A stretch of DNA of 40,383 nt from JANRIC01 sp033765345 (GCA_033765345.1 JANRIC010000242.1:1-40383); one strand, 5' to 3'; counted from the first letter of the stretch, positions 25,401-36,100 are shown. The notes: generated from the letters alone by a model not told the origin. Made by a program: numbers and translations.

Positions 25401-27139
25401 TTGTGATCGGAATGGCTTTTGATCCAAGCTCAACGGCTACTAATCTTAAGCTGTGGGTTACTTATATGAATACCTATGCATTTGAAAGTGCACCGGATTG
25501 GGATGGCAATATAGCCTTGTTGACGGGTTCTAACCTTCAAAATGTACAAGATGTAGTCATTAATTTGCCGCGTTCTCTCAGAGATCACCTCACCAATAGC
25601 CTTGCTTTTGGGCCGGACGGCGCACTTTATTGCAACCAGTCTGGTAATTCAGCGATGGGAAGAGCGGATCTATCCTGGGGTAATCGCGATGAGAGATTAT
25701 TATCTGGCGCAATTCTTCGCCTTAATGTCAATAATCTGCCTGCAAACTTGCCGATTGATGCCAAAACTGAAGAAGGAGGGAATTACAATCCTTATGCCGC
25801 AGGAGCAGCACTGACGATTTATGCCACAGGTCTGCGAAATGCCTATGATCTGGTATGGCACAGCAACGGTGAATTATACGTGCCTACCAATGGTTCTGCA
25901 GCAGGGGGTAATTCTCCTACCAGCGATTCAGGAGACCCTACCTATATCACACCACACCCCAATGCACCAGCCTACACGGGAGGTTTTGTACCCAAAGTAA
26001 CCAATGTTACTCCTACTCAAAAAGACTGGTTGTTTAGAGTAAGTGCAGGGAAATATTACGGGCATCCCAATCCTCACCGAAGAGAATATGCCTTAGGGCG
26101 GGGAGATATTGATATTGACAACTCAGCGTATAATGGAATACAGCCTGACCCTGATTTTGATGCAGCAGGGATTGCCTTTGATTTTGAGCATAATAAGTCC
26201 CCCAATGGAGCGATTGAATACAAAAGTGATATTTTTAACGGTAAATTAAAAGGGCTGTTGATGGTAGTAAGATATAGTGAAAAAGATGATATCATTGTAT
26301 TACAACCTGGCTCTAACAAGAATATTATCAGTTCCACTGAAGGTATTGCGATTGGTTTAAGTGGATTTTCTAATCCATTGGACTTAATCGAGAATACCAA
26401 CAACGGTTACCTCTATGTTTCTGAATATGGTGCTAGCAAAATTACAATGCTAAGACCTGTGGTCACTTCCGGTGAATCAAGTATTACCCGGTTTGTCTTG
26501 GTCAATGCAGATACCGACAAGGATATTATGCAGCTAAATAACAATGCTACGATTAACCTATCCACAGTGGGTACAAATAATCTGAATATTCGTGCAGAAA
26601 CCAATTCAACCTCAATAACAAGTGTGTATCTGTCTTTAACAGGTGCCAAAACCACAGACCGCACGGAGAGCAGTGCTCCTTATACATTATTTGGAGATGC
26701 AGATGCTACGGGTGATTATTTTGGTGAGGCCTTCGGAAATGGTAATTATACCATAACAGCCACCCCTTATACAAGTGGTACCATTAAAGGGCAGAGTCTT
26801 ACCATAAGTTTTACTATTACCGGAAGTACTGCCCGAAGCTCCGTCACAAGCAATACCACACAACTGCAAAACAATGACACTCCTACACAGGTGACTAGAA
26901 TTTATCCGATTCCTCTGAATCAGAATAAACTCAATATTGATCTGAATAAGTCTTTGGAAGGAGAAGTAGGGTATTCAATCTTTAACAAACAAGGTCAGAA
27001 GATAACCGAAGGAACGCTTAAGCTGGATCAACCCGATAACCATTTAGAGCTGCAACTTCAGGGAATCTTGAAAGAAAATGAAATTTATTATCTGAGAATA
27101 TCAGGTGTAGATGAAGTTTTCAAAATTATTAATAAATAA
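22454..27139 (+). CDS. giant secreted protein: malectin, glucose/sorbosone-dehydrogenase-like propeller, T9SS tail
   Basis: 1561 residues. A hydrophobic export segment lies unusually far in (about 26-46). Domains in order: two copies of an about 110-residue 'FTLINAD-DTEI...TENxAPYAxFGD' module (about 88-200 and 209-322); an ASH/choice-of-anchor-like Ig domain (about 329-425); a DUF4114-like region (about 440-615, ending CFEDANNGDYQDYMYVLSN); a malectin domain (about 628-775, INAGGAQYTDGGG, LHFVEPFFG); a Big_5-like Ig domain (about 785-900); a glucose/sorbosone-dehydrogenase-type propeller (about 905-1335, SLAFGPDGALY, ATGLRNAYDLVW); a third copy of the module (about 1340-1455); and a type IX secretion sorting domain (about 1478-1561, VTRIYPIPLNQNKLNI). 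It probably binds or oxidises carbohydrate at the cell surface; the substrate is unknown. Confidence 0.88.
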   Translation: MTTVSRNLNLAKLLLSDLVHKSSGYPFLVLILSITLLWKGFSLFGPLSSSNQDQSLTAMNTQMGLFKDLNHNERFSPLSVSKQALVNEVISFTLINATTDTEITTLSNGAVINVSTIGTRNLTLRANTSAGVIGSVRLVLTGPISNQRTENTAPYALFGDAAGNYEGAIFANGSYTMAATPYSQANLQGTAGTTFQVSFIVTDQTGSTGDTFTLINADNDTEIVTLTTGTTVNLAPIGNPGLNIRFNPGNGQTQSMQFVLTGPTSVTKTENIAPYAIFGDVNGDFTPGSLAPGFYTLIGRSYSAANLGGTQLASTQVTFTIQSQTSQGNLSASPVELIFDAVRFTTSPSQTVTVTNNTGNSVQITDVVSSTSRFTRTSTHTFPLNLANGQSVAINVAFTPGSAVGALNGNLDLRNGANTLFSVPLYGLSINGLEGANEPTLANVVTTLGYNINVGWTTLASNTNPALMGEEVNIQLFERAGGGNVGILPVARYSPKESLPFGYYTKSGNTPIHTQVGVLTSAGNEHQALFPELSSGNTSFNPGTAAFGIYVESNSFGRFNYTEDGLNTGGVAHRVRTYPLKNRQGQTIANSYLVCFEDANNGDYQDYMYVLSNVKAAGSGGSTPTSLVKINAGGAQYTDGGGQVWAADNYFSGGTAGSKSFNVGGTTEDDLYLKYRFGTNFSYNIPVVTTGPVTVNLHFVEPFFGVSGPGGTGIRVFDVNVESGQGVLNNLDLNALVTPGTALVRTFNNINVTGGVLTISFTATKDNAIISAIEIIGSDTGGSGSPKPYVVSVHDGSLNVITEGETGIPTDVNISSTQIILPNGSIDNTTVNNSTVKLTKVSTGLSVSATVNSTGGGDALTLVPAAHLESFTQYRFEVTSGVRDLSGESFIPYTLNFTTGEEVVVQPGNLSGVNFEKVQQPNTNGRQYTSLVIGPDNRMYASTIDGYIERFNIDTNGNLVSRNTISSIRNHTRGSNVVAGNKIVIGMAFDPSSTATNLKLWVTYMNTYAFESAPDWDGNIALLTGSNLQNVQDVVINLPRSLRDHLTNSLAFGPDGALYCNQSGNSAMGRADLSWGNRDERLLSGAILRLNVNNLPANLPIDAKTEEGGNYNPYAAGAALTIYATGLRNAYDLVWHSNGELYVPTNGSAAGGNSPTSDSGDPTYITPHPNAPAYTGGFVPKVTNVTPTQKDWLFRVSAGKYYGHPNPHRREYALGRGDIDIDNSAYNGIQPDPDFDAAGIAFDFEHNKSPNGAIEYKSDIFNGKLKGLLMVVRYSEKDDIIVLQPGSNKNIISSTEGIAIGLSGFSNPLDLIENTNNGYLYVSEYGASKITMLRPVVTSGESSITRFVLVNADTDKDIMQLNNNATINLSTVGTNNLNIRAETNSTSITSVYLSLTGAKTTDRTESSAPYTLFGDADATGDYFGEAFGNGNYTITATPYTSGTIKGQSLTISFTITGSTARSSVTSNTTQLQNNDTPTQVTRIYPIPLNQNKLNIDLNKSLEGEVGYSIFNKQGQKITEGTLKLDQPDNHLELQLQGILKENEIYYLRISGVDEVFKIINK

Positions 27140-27175
27140 TCAGAAGTCATTTATATACTAATTAATGCCTCCGGC

Positions 27176-27212
27176 AAAGCTCAGTCATCAAAAGACTGGG
27201 CTTTCCTTTTTT
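27176..27212 (+). terminator. Rho-independent terminator of the giant secreted protein gene
   Basis: An 11-bp stem with one G-U pair, AAAGCTCAGTC at 27176-27186 and GACTGGGCTTT at 27194-27204, followed by CCTTTTTT. It is 37 bp past the stop. Confidence 0.9.
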
Positions 27213-27351
27213 ATCACCGTTCCAAAAGCTTTCTTACTTAAAACTACTTGATTATCCAAAACAATTTGAAGAATAGATGATTCTTCATTGTATCATAGAC
27301 AGAATATTTAGTAACTTGCTTCCCGATAAGTAAAAAGAAGGACACCCCATC

Positions 27352-30159
27352 ATGTTTAATAGGAGTAGTGATATTACAAGTGATTTTATCGAGAAACTCA
27401 ACGTAACAAAAACGCTTTATAGTAAATTCGATTCGGCTGCCGAAAAATCTGTTTCCGAGGTTCTGATTCGCGAAGCCCTGGAAGATGTATACAAACGAGG
27501 AAATTCTATTCTGACGGGATTTTTAATTTTGCACTTTTTTCTGGGATTATCTTTTGTGTATTTTTTTGAGGCTTCTTGGGGGATTTACCTGAGCATTGGC
27601 ACTTCTATTTTGGTCTTATTTTTTCTTTGTGAATATTACTACCCGTATAAATTCTTAACTCGTGTATTTGCTGGAGTATCGTTGCTCATCTTTGTATTAC
27701 TTTATATTATTATTCTCAGAGGGTATCCTGAGGCGCGTTTCTTCTTTTTTACATCTTTTACGATCTTAATTGTATATCAAGATTGGAAAGCTCTTTGGCC
27801 TAGTGCCTTGCTATTTCTTATACAAATTGTCTTTTTTGCCCTAGCCGCAAGTTATCCAAAATTTCTCCCGGATTATATCCCTCACGAGTACAAAGATGCT
27901 ATCCTCAATATGGTGACCGACGACAGCCAAGGCATACTGCTGGCTCATTTCAAAACCAAACTGATGCTTTATGTGGGTATTATTTGCCTTCAGGTTACTC
28001 TGACGGGTTTATGGGCTCATTTTCTAAGGCGGCAAACCATCAGTGAGGTTTTAGACAAACAAAGTCTGCTGACCAAACAAATTGAAATCGAGCAGGCAAA
28101 TACTCAACTGGAAGATAACGTACGCAAAAAAACCCGTGAACTTCAGGAAGCTCTTGAATCTACCCAGGCCAATGAAGAAGAATTGCGCCAGAATATGGAA
28201 GAACTTCACGCTACACAGGAGGAAATGGAAAATCAACGCAAAATCTTGCTTGAAAACCAAAAACTTATGAAAGCCGTCGAAATAGAACTTCGTGAAAGAC
28301 AATCCAAAATGGAGCGGTCTCAGTGGCTCGAATCCAATCTCTCCCGGTTTGATGATGTCATGCGCCTTAATTATGATAAAAACCTGGAAGATTTTTCGGA
28401 TATTATTATGCTGCACCTTGCAGAACTGATGGGTGCAACCCAGGGTGCCTTTTATGTCTATGACGAAGAAAACGATTCACTCAATATGACTGGTGGGTAC
28501 GCCTGCACCCCCCAATCTGTCAAAAAAGCTCAATTCAGATCGGGTGAAGGTGTACTGGGGCAAATTATCAAAACCAAAAAACGTATTGAACTCAACGACC
28601 TTCCTGATGAAAGTGCCTATATCGAGTCGGCTCTTACGAAGGTAAAAAACAAAAGTGTAATTATTGAACCCCTCTTGTATAATGAAGACGTACAAGGTGT
28701 CATCGAAATCGCTTTATTAAGCTCTCTGGACGATATTCAGCTTGAGTTCCTTAAACGACTGGCCAAAAATATTGCCTCTATGCTGCAAAGTATCCGGGGA
28801 ATCCTAAGAACCCAAAAACTATTGGTTCAATCTCAAGATATTGCTTCCAAATTCCAATCCAATGCCCGTGAACTCGAGAAAACCAAACTCGAAGTAGAGA
28901 AAAAAGCCTTTGAGTTCCAAAGTCAGTTTAAAGCCATAGATCGATCGATGCTGGTGATAGAATGCAGCGTAGAAGGTGATATTCTTCGTGCCAATGAAAA
29001 TTTTCTCAAACTTTCTAAATATAACCTCGACGAGCTCGAGGGCAAACACCAAAGTATCTTCCTGGACGAAAATTATGTGAAATCTACGGCTTTTAACCAG
29101 CTTTGGGACCAAATACAAAAAAATGACTTTGCCCATACCGAACACCAATGCCTCAATAAATTGGGGAACTTTTTTTGGATTCAGGCCAACTACTACAGCC
29201 TCGGACTCGGAAAAAACAAAAAAGTAATGATCCTTGCTTATGACATTACGCTCCAAAAAGAACAAGACCGTAAAATCCGCGATAGCCTCAAAATGCTTCA
29301 GGAAAAAGAACTAATACTTCGTAAAAATCTCGAAATCACGAAAGAACTTCGGGAAGAGGTTTCTAAAAAAGCCAATGAATTACAAGAACAAATGAATGCC
29401 ATTAATGTATCCACAGCTATGGCTGAATACGATGGAAGCGGAATCATTCAATTGGTAAATGATAAATTCAGCGAAATCTTGGGCTATCACAAAGAAGAAC
29501 TCTTAGGGCAATCCCATAAAATATTGGTCAAAAATAAATTTGCACAATCCAAATCTTATCAAAAACTTTGGGATAAACTCCGAAGCAAACAATTTATCGA
29601 CGGAGATTTTGAATTTGTCAACAAATCAGGGGCTGTAGTCTGGCTACAAGGAAGTTATTATCCCGTGACAGATAAAGAAGGTAACCTCGTCAAAGTACTG
29701 CAACTTGCATCTGATATTTCTAATGAAATATATCAAGAAGAAAAAATTAAAGATTACCTCATCGAGCTCGAAAAAAAACAATCACAACTCCAAAACCAAA
29801 CAGACGAACTCCGCGCTTATCTGGAAGCAATCGACCAAGCCACCGGGATTATCGAAATGGACCCCGAAGGAAAAATCCTGAGAACCAATGAAAAATTTCT
29901 CAAATTATTAAATTATACAAATCGTGAACTACTCGGCAAGCATCATCGTATCTTAGTACCAAAAGACTATGCCCAAACTCAAGCTTATCGTTCTTTTTGG
30001 AATAAACTGGATCAACAAAAAATTATCGAAGGGGAATTTATCGGAATCACTGGAAATGCTTCTGAAATCAAAATATGGAGTACCTATGTCCCTGTGTTGG
30101 GTACAAATAAGCGAGTAGACAAAGTGATCGGACTGGTCGCTCCGCTAATTCAAAAATAA
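27352..30159 (+). CDS. membrane sensor protein: multi-TM, coiled coil, GAF, three BdlA-like PAS domains, no output domain
   Basis: 935 residues, with AGAAGGA well placed before the ATG. Five or six membrane helices at about 48-225 are followed by a coiled coil (about 230-325), a GAF domain (about 324-483, with AFYVYDEENDSLNMTGGYA) and three PAS domains (about 521-650, 680-800 and 823-935), each after a coiled-coil linker. The PAS domains share the motif 'GKHHxI....YAxSxAYxxLWdkL....F..G.F', the BdlA/Aer-chemoreceptor subclass. After the third PAS the protein stops: no kinase, GGDEF, MCP or phosphatase part. The next gene, 64 bp on, encodes a SpoIIE phosphatase with a paralogous GAF domain, so signalling probably passes by contact with that protein or another partner (inference). 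Confidence 0.85.
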   Translation: MFNRSSDITSDFIEKLNVTKTLYSKFDSAAEKSVSEVLIREALEDVYKRGNSILTGFLILHFFLGLSFVYFFEASWGIYLSIGTSILVLFFLCEYYYPYKFLTRVFAGVSLLIFVLLYIIILRGYPEARFFFFTSFTILIVYQDWKALWPSALLFLIQIVFFALAASYPKFLPDYIPHEYKDAILNMVTDDSQGILLAHFKTKLMLYVGIICLQVTLTGLWAHFLRRQTISEVLDKQSLLTKQIEIEQANTQLEDNVRKKTRELQEALESTQANEEELRQNMEELHATQEEMENQRKILLENQKLMKAVEIELRERQSKMERSQWLESNLSRFDDVMRLNYDKNLEDFSDIIMLHLAELMGATQGAFYVYDEENDSLNMTGGYACTPQSVKKAQFRSGEGVLGQIIKTKKRIELNDLPDESAYIESALTKVKNKSVIIEPLLYNEDVQGVIEIALLSSLDDIQLEFLKRLAKNIASMLQSIRGILRTQKLLVQSQDIASKFQSNARELEKTKLEVEKKAFEFQSQFKAIDRSMLVIECSVEGDILRANENFLKLSKYNLDELEGKHQSIFLDENYVKSTAFNQLWDQIQKNDFAHTEHQCLNKLGNFFWIQANYYSLGLGKNKKVMILAYDITLQKEQDRKIRDSLKMLQEKELILRKNLEITKELREEVSKKANELQEQMNAINVSTAMAEYDGSGIIQLVNDKFSEILGYHKEELLGQSHKILVKNKFAQSKSYQKLWDKLRSKQFIDGDFEFVNKSGAVVWLQGSYYPVTDKEGNLVKVLQLASDISNEIYQEEKIKDYLIELEKKQSQLQNQTDELRAYLEAIDQATGIIEMDPEGKILRTNEKFLKLLNYTNRELLGKHHRILVPKDYAQTQAYRSFWNKLDQQKIIEGEFIGITGNASEIKIWSTYVPVLGTNKRVDKVIGLVAPLIQK

Positions 30160-30223
30160 TCAGTTTTAGGGCTTTAATAAGCAGAATCAGCCGAAATCTC
30201 ATTAAAAAGCATTCTTGAATGGC

Positions 30224-32980
30224 ATGACACCAAAAGAAAATATAGTATTACAAAATCCTGTAGAGGCTTCACCCAGCCCCCCGAATTTCCCTATGCTCCC
30301 TTCCTCAGCCGAAGAAGGCTCGTCGGAGGTCAAAAGCCCTACCCGACAGTTTATCGAGCGGTACTGGATGGCTCTAATCGTGACAGGCATCCTTTTTTAT
30401 ATGAGCTATAGCCTGCTTACAGCCAGTTTGGATAAACAAGGCCACTACGTTTCTCAAATCAGTATCATCGAGCGCCAATATCTGCTCAACCAAGAAATTG
30501 TCAATCAAATCCTTTTACTACGGAATTGCCAGGAGAAAAAATACTGCCTCCGGCAGCTCAATACCCTCAAAGAAAAAACTGATGCCCTCAAAAATACCCA
30601 GGAAACGCTCTTAAAAGGACATCAGATTTTGAAAAAAGAAAATATGAAAAACCCCTTGTTAGATCAATTGGTCAAGGAAAATAAAGTGTATTACAATAAA
30701 ATTATGCACGTGGTACGCCAGTTTATCCTTTTTAAACAAGACGAGCTAAATCTCTATAAACACACCATTCCTAACCCCAATCTGTCCAATATCAGTGCCG
30801 GGAATATCTCCAAAGTAGAACCGATCATTTTCAAAAATATCAATGCCATGGTGCGCCTCTATAATGTAGAAGCCCAGGCTTATATTCAAAAAATTAAACT
30901 GTATCAGGGGATCGTATTGCTGGTTGCTTTAATGGTATTGTCTCTTGAGGCAATGTTCTTATTTCCTAATATTGTCCGAAAAATCAAACTCTACACCAAA
31001 AACCTGGAAGTCGCACACCTTGAAACTCAGGAAAAAAATCGGGAAATCTCCCAAGCTTACAACCATCTAAAAGTCGTAGAGGAAGTAACACGCCTCAATG
31101 CAGAAGCCCTCAAAAAAACCAATCTCAACCTCCTTCAAACGCAGGAAAAACTTACCCTCGCACACGAAGAGCTAAAAACCAAAAACTTAGAGCTTCAAAA
31201 TACCCACGACATCATGAATATCAATCGGCAACTGGAAGCCGCCCGATTTTTTGATGCCTCGATGAATTATTTTTCGGATGTAATGCGTTGGAAAACCAAC
31301 CAAAATATATACTCCTGGTCTGAAAACTTACTCTCTGAGCTGATCCCTTATGTGCAAGGGCTACAGGCAATGATGTATGTGTATGAAGAAGAAAAAGACC
31401 TTCTGCTGATGACTGGAAGTTTTGCCTTAGACCCGGAACGACTCGTAGACCACGTAGAAGTTAATCTGGGTGACGGCTGGGTCGGGCAGGTTGCTAAAAG
31501 CCTTAAACCAATTTATATCGCCAATCTCAATGGGCAAGCCGAAATGCTCAGTGCCCAAGTAGGTACGCAAATCGTCATTCCTCAATCTTTATTTGTTTTG
31601 CCTTGTACCTACAACCATCAAATTGCTGGTGTGCTTGAGATCATCTCTGCCAAACCCTTGGAAGAAAAATACCTGGATTTGCTCAATCGTATGGGCGAAA
31701 ATATCGGCTCACATTTGAGTACCCTGCAAGATCAAAAAAGAATTATTCAATTGTTTGCCGAGTCTAAACTCTCTCAGAAAAGACTTCGCCAAAGCCTTAC
31801 TCAAATCCAAGAAAATGAAGAAAGATTCCGAATGCTCTCCGAACTGACCCAAGAAGGTATGCTCTTCTTGAATGAAAATACCATCCGAGACGTAAACAGC
31901 GTGCTGATCAACATGTTTGACTATGAATCCAATAAAGAACTTATCGGCAAACACTACATCAACCTCATTGCACCTAAATACAGATTTGAAATTGAAGTCA
32001 AAAAAATGCTTCAAGAAGGTCAAGAATTTGAAACCGTGGCCGTCAGGAAAAATAATGAAACTTTCCCCATTGAGATTCAGGCGCGCCAAGTAACCTACAA
32101 CAAAGAAGAAATCACGGTCATCTCTATCAAAGACATTACAGAAAAGAAAAAAACCCAGGACGAACTCGCCGAAGCCAATCGCATCGCTCGCTTGGTCACC
32201 GAACTTGAAAAGAAAAACAGAGACATTACCTCAAGCATTGCTTATGCCCAGAGAATCCAGGAGGCAATCCTCCCCAGTGATAAGCTGATCGGAAAGGGAT
32301 TTTTAGAGCATTTTGTACTCTATATTCCCAAAGATATCGTCAGTGGAGATTTTTACTGGTTTGCCGAAAAAAACGAACACGCCCTCATCGCTGCCGTAGA
32401 TTGTACCGGACACGGCGTACCCGGTGCTTTTATGTCTATTATCGGCTATTCCAACCTCAATAAAATCGTCATGGAGCAGGGACTTACCAATCCTGCGGAT
32501 ATTCTGGCCACACTTGACAAAGAAGTGTCCGACTCACTCAACCAGCAAGATGGCGGCTCTCAAAGCCGAGATGGAATGGACGTGGCTCTTTGCTCGCTGA
32601 ATATTTATGAGAAAAAACTCAGCTTTGCTGGGGCTTATCGCCCTTTGTACCTCTTTAGAGACCAAGAAGTGATGGAATACAAAGGCAATTCCTTCCCCAT
32701 TGGAGGAAATTTCAAATACAAAAAACAAAAAAACTTCAACTGTCACGAAATCACTCTCCTGAAAGGAGATACGCTTTATATCTTTTCGGATGGTTTCCCC
32801 GATCAGTTCGGCGGCCCCGAAAATCGTAAGTATATGAGTAAAAACTTCAAAAGCCTTCTCAAAAGAATACAACAAGAGAACCTAAACACCCAAAAAGAAA
32901 TCATCTATCAGGAATTCCTTAGTTGGAAAGGTGATTACAAACAAATGGATGATATTTTGGTGATCGGATTGAGATTCTAA
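30224..32980 (+). CDS. SpoIIE-family PP2C phosphatase with PilJ-like, GAF and PAS sensor domains
   Basis: About 918 residues from ATG 30224; a TTG three codons earlier is a weaker alternative. Two membrane helices (about 48-68 and 228-248) flank a periplasmic helical domain whose first helix, ISIIERQYLLNQEIVNQILL, resembles the PilJ/nitrate-sensor type. A coiled coil, a GAF domain (about 345-500), a PAS domain (about 537-645, FRMLSELTQEGMLFLNENTI) and a PP2C/SpoIIE domain (about 670-918) follow. Metal-binding motifs are intact: DIVSGDFYWF, AAVDCTGHGVPGAFMSIIG and FSDGFPDQFGG. These enzymes remove phosphate from Ser/Thr of anti-sigma antagonist-type proteins; no such target is encoded here. 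It forms a likely operon with the preceding sensor. It is convergent with the next gene, without an obvious terminator. Confidence 0.93.
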   Translation: MTPKENIVLQNPVEASPSPPNFPMLPSSAEEGSSEVKSPTRQFIERYWMALIVTGILFYMSYSLLTASLDKQGHYVSQISIIERQYLLNQEIVNQILLLRNCQEKKYCLRQLNTLKEKTDALKNTQETLLKGHQILKKENMKNPLLDQLVKENKVYYNKIMHVVRQFILFKQDELNLYKHTIPNPNLSNISAGNISKVEPIIFKNINAMVRLYNVEAQAYIQKIKLYQGIVLLVALMVLSLEAMFLFPNIVRKIKLYTKNLEVAHLETQEKNREISQAYNHLKVVEEVTRLNAEALKKTNLNLLQTQEKLTLAHEELKTKNLELQNTHDIMNINRQLEAARFFDASMNYFSDVMRWKTNQNIYSWSENLLSELIPYVQGLQAMMYVYEEEKDLLLMTGSFALDPERLVDHVEVNLGDGWVGQVAKSLKPIYIANLNGQAEMLSAQVGTQIVIPQSLFVLPCTYNHQIAGVLEIISAKPLEEKYLDLLNRMGENIGSHLSTLQDQKRIIQLFAESKLSQKRLRQSLTQIQENEERFRMLSELTQEGMLFLNENTIRDVNSVLINMFDYESNKELIGKHYINLIAPKYRFEIEVKKMLQEGQEFETVAVRKNNETFPIEIQARQVTYNKEEITVISIKDITEKKKTQDELAEANRIARLVTELEKKNRDITSSIAYAQRIQEAILPSDKLIGKGFLEHFVLYIPKDIVSGDFYWFAEKNEHALIAAVDCTGHGVPGAFMSIIGYSNLNKIVMEQGLTNPADILATLDKEVSDSLNQQDGGSQSRDGMDVALCSLNIYEKKLSFAGAYRPLYLFRDQEVMEYKGNSFPIGGNFKYKKQKNFNCHEITLLKGDTLYIFSDGFPDQFGGPENRKYMSKNFKSLLKRIQQENLNTQKEIIYQEFLSWKGDYKQMDDILVIGLRF

Positions 32981-33115
32981 AACTCTTTCAAAACTTCGCC
33001 CTGGCAAAGTCAACTTGTCCATAAACTTGGTGTTTTTGTCTATAAAAGTCATGTACTTAGCCATAAACTGATTTCTTTTTATTTTAATAATTGTAACTGC
33101 CCTCATAACCTTCTC

Positions 33116-36100
33116 TTACTGCTTTACTAATTTATGCGTAAATACCTGCCTGGGAGTATGCAAACGAACGATATACCATCCAGCAGGCAAATCACTTGCT
33201 TTTTGAGTGAATAAATCCTCCATCTGCGCCTCAGTACCAGTAACTTGTAGTACCGAAACACCCCTGCTATCCCATATTTCCAGCTTAAGCAAGTCATCAG
33301 GCGATGAAGTGAAATCCAGATTGAGATACACATTTTCTGTAAAAGGATTGGGAAAAATACTGAACACTTCTTGAAAAGTACCCTCCACAAATACAACAGG
33401 GCTTAGACTCGATGTACCTGCAAAATCTAGTTGCCGGAGTTGATAATAAGCCGCCTCTTTTGCCTGAGGGTCTTTGAATGAGTAATTACGCTTTTGAGGC
33501 GAATCTCCTGCTCCGTCAACAAAACCTATACGGCTGAAATCTGATCCATTGATACTTTTTAAAATCTCAAAACCTTGATTGTTTTGCTCTGTGGCGGTTT
33601 GCCATTTTAGTAACACGTTTTGCTCATCCAGGCGGTCGGCTTTCAATGAAAGCAACTGTATCGGCAAAGGAATCATACCGTCAATTTGAAAGTTGTCAAT
33701 TTGCACCCCATCAATCACATTAAAGCGACTCCCGAACACAAAACGAAACCTTAAATCCGCACTTCCGGCAAGAAACGTAATATTATAACGTGGGCTGAAA
33801 ACATCAAACAAAGCTTGGCTAAAACCTGGCTGATTACGCAAACCAAGGATATGATCCTCGTTATACCAACTAGTCGTACCCACAGGATTATTCCCTGATG
33901 ACTGAGTATCCCCTAAAAGAAGCCAGGTATTGCCTCCATCTATAGAATATTCTATGTTAAAACCTGCATCCGTACCGCAGGCTGCTCGGTAATTAAATTC
34001 CAGAAAAATATCTCCCACCGCACCTATGAGTGAAAAAGGAGGACTTTCCAAAGCATAACGAAGACGCCGCCCATGGTCTTCATTCAAACTGGTTGCCCAG
34101 CTATTAGCCCCTTCAATAGTGCCGGCATTGTTAGTCGGATTAAAATTGACACTGTTGCACACGCCCCATTCCCATTCTCTGGGGATAAACACTGAATTGG
34201 CATTCCCGGCCAATTGCAATGGATAAGGAAAAAACCCACCATCATTTGTATTAAAATCCTGTGTATAAGGGATATTTGGTTCGGGTAAAATCGTAATATA
34301 ATTGGTTTTGGTTTCTACAGAAGCTCCACTATTGATACTCAGTTGAACGGTATACGTTCCTGGGTTGGTATAAGTAAAACTAGGATTCTGGGTGGTGGCA
34401 TCAGTGCCTGGATTTACATTTTGGTCAAAATCCCAAGCCCAGCTATCGGCTTTGAGGGAGTAATCTGTGAAATTTAAAGGGCGATTTACAAACCAAGTGC
34501 GGCGTGTTTCAAAATCAGCCAGAGGGCTTGAGAAAACATCAGAAGTAAAAATGCCTCTTCCGTGCGTAGCTACCACCACTACACCGTCGGCTGCCCTGTA
34601 TTTGAGCATATCACACCGTACCGTTGCCAAGCCTGTATTTGAGATACCCCAAACAGGCACCGAAGAAACCGCATGCCCGAAATTGTCGGTAGAATACACC
34701 CCAAGTTCAGTTGCCAGAAGTACTTCTTCTCTATTGTTAGGATTGTACAGTGCCCAGCGTATCGGAATATCCGGCAGATTCCCTTCTTTATTGATCCAGG
34801 TAGTACCTCCGTCTGCGGTTTCCCAAACAGAACTGATGCCATAGTTAAAAAATGTGACCAGGAGCTCGTCATCGGTATCTCCTACTTCAATGCAAGAAAT
34901 ACTACCTATGGGTAGGGGATTAGTACTGATCTCTATCGTAGCTGGGGTGGCTGTATGGGCATTGCTTACCTTGAAAATTCTTCCGTCATTTCCCCCCAAA
35001 AAAAGCACGTTAGGAGTATTCGGCGATATTTTGAGAGCCGTGATAGTGGGGATGCTTCCGGCAAAATTGATATTCAAATTGGTATATGTATTACTTCCGC
35101 CTATATCCGAAATCCTTGTGATGGTAGTAGCCGAGCTAAAGTTGGCATATAAAATATTTGCCTGGTCATCATACTCCGAAGGATTGATAAAAAGCCCATT
35201 GCTTTGATTATTAAGTACATTGACATAAATCTGCCCTCCGTCATTAGATACGTTGTATACATTGCGAATAAATGAACTAATTCGTATATCTGGGTCATCT
35301 TGGTCAATGTGGCAAAAAGCTCCGTCACCTCCGCTTATATCCAGGGAGGAGTTCTTGAGGGCATCTTGGAATTGCTGACTGCCATTATCCTGTGCGCCTG
35401 CAAGAAAGATAGTCCCAGCGGCAATATTGGCGGCATCTACGGCATAAAACTGCGTGACGTTGTAATGATTATTTCTATCGGCAAACGTGGGATTCGCCGA
35501 GCTGCCCAGATCTATAGAATAGCTGATCCCCCCATCACTTCCAATAATGGCTTCGTTGGGGTGGTCAGGGCGAAAGAGAATTTGATGTTCGTCGGCGTGT
35601 ACATAAGGCAGACAGTCGCCCGTCCAATATGAAACGGCAGACCAGGCGACATCTCCGGCAGTAGGGCTAGTCCCGTTGACACTTTTATGCAAAGAAATAC
35701 CACCAGCAATGACCACATCGGGGTTGGTCGGATGTACTGCCAGAATCAAATCATAAAAAGATTGCCCGCGCGTAAAGTGGCTTGTTGTAGGGAAGCAATT
35801 TTGCTCCAGATACAACGGAATGGGAATATCTTCCCAGGTTTGAGTAGTATCTGTAGCGTTTAGAGTTCTTTTAAACCAGGCTACATCCTGGTCAGAAATG
35901 GACGGAGAGCTGTTTTGTGCTACGGCGTATACCACATCCGGGTCATTGGGTGCACAGGCAATTTCTACCCTTCGGGCATTATTCGTGCTGCTGAAGTCTA
36001 AAACCGTCCAGGAGCCTGGTAAGCCAGTATCGGAATATAAAATTCTTCCTCTCTCTCCACTAACTCCCGTAGAGAAAGCATTTCGGGTAGTACCTGCATA

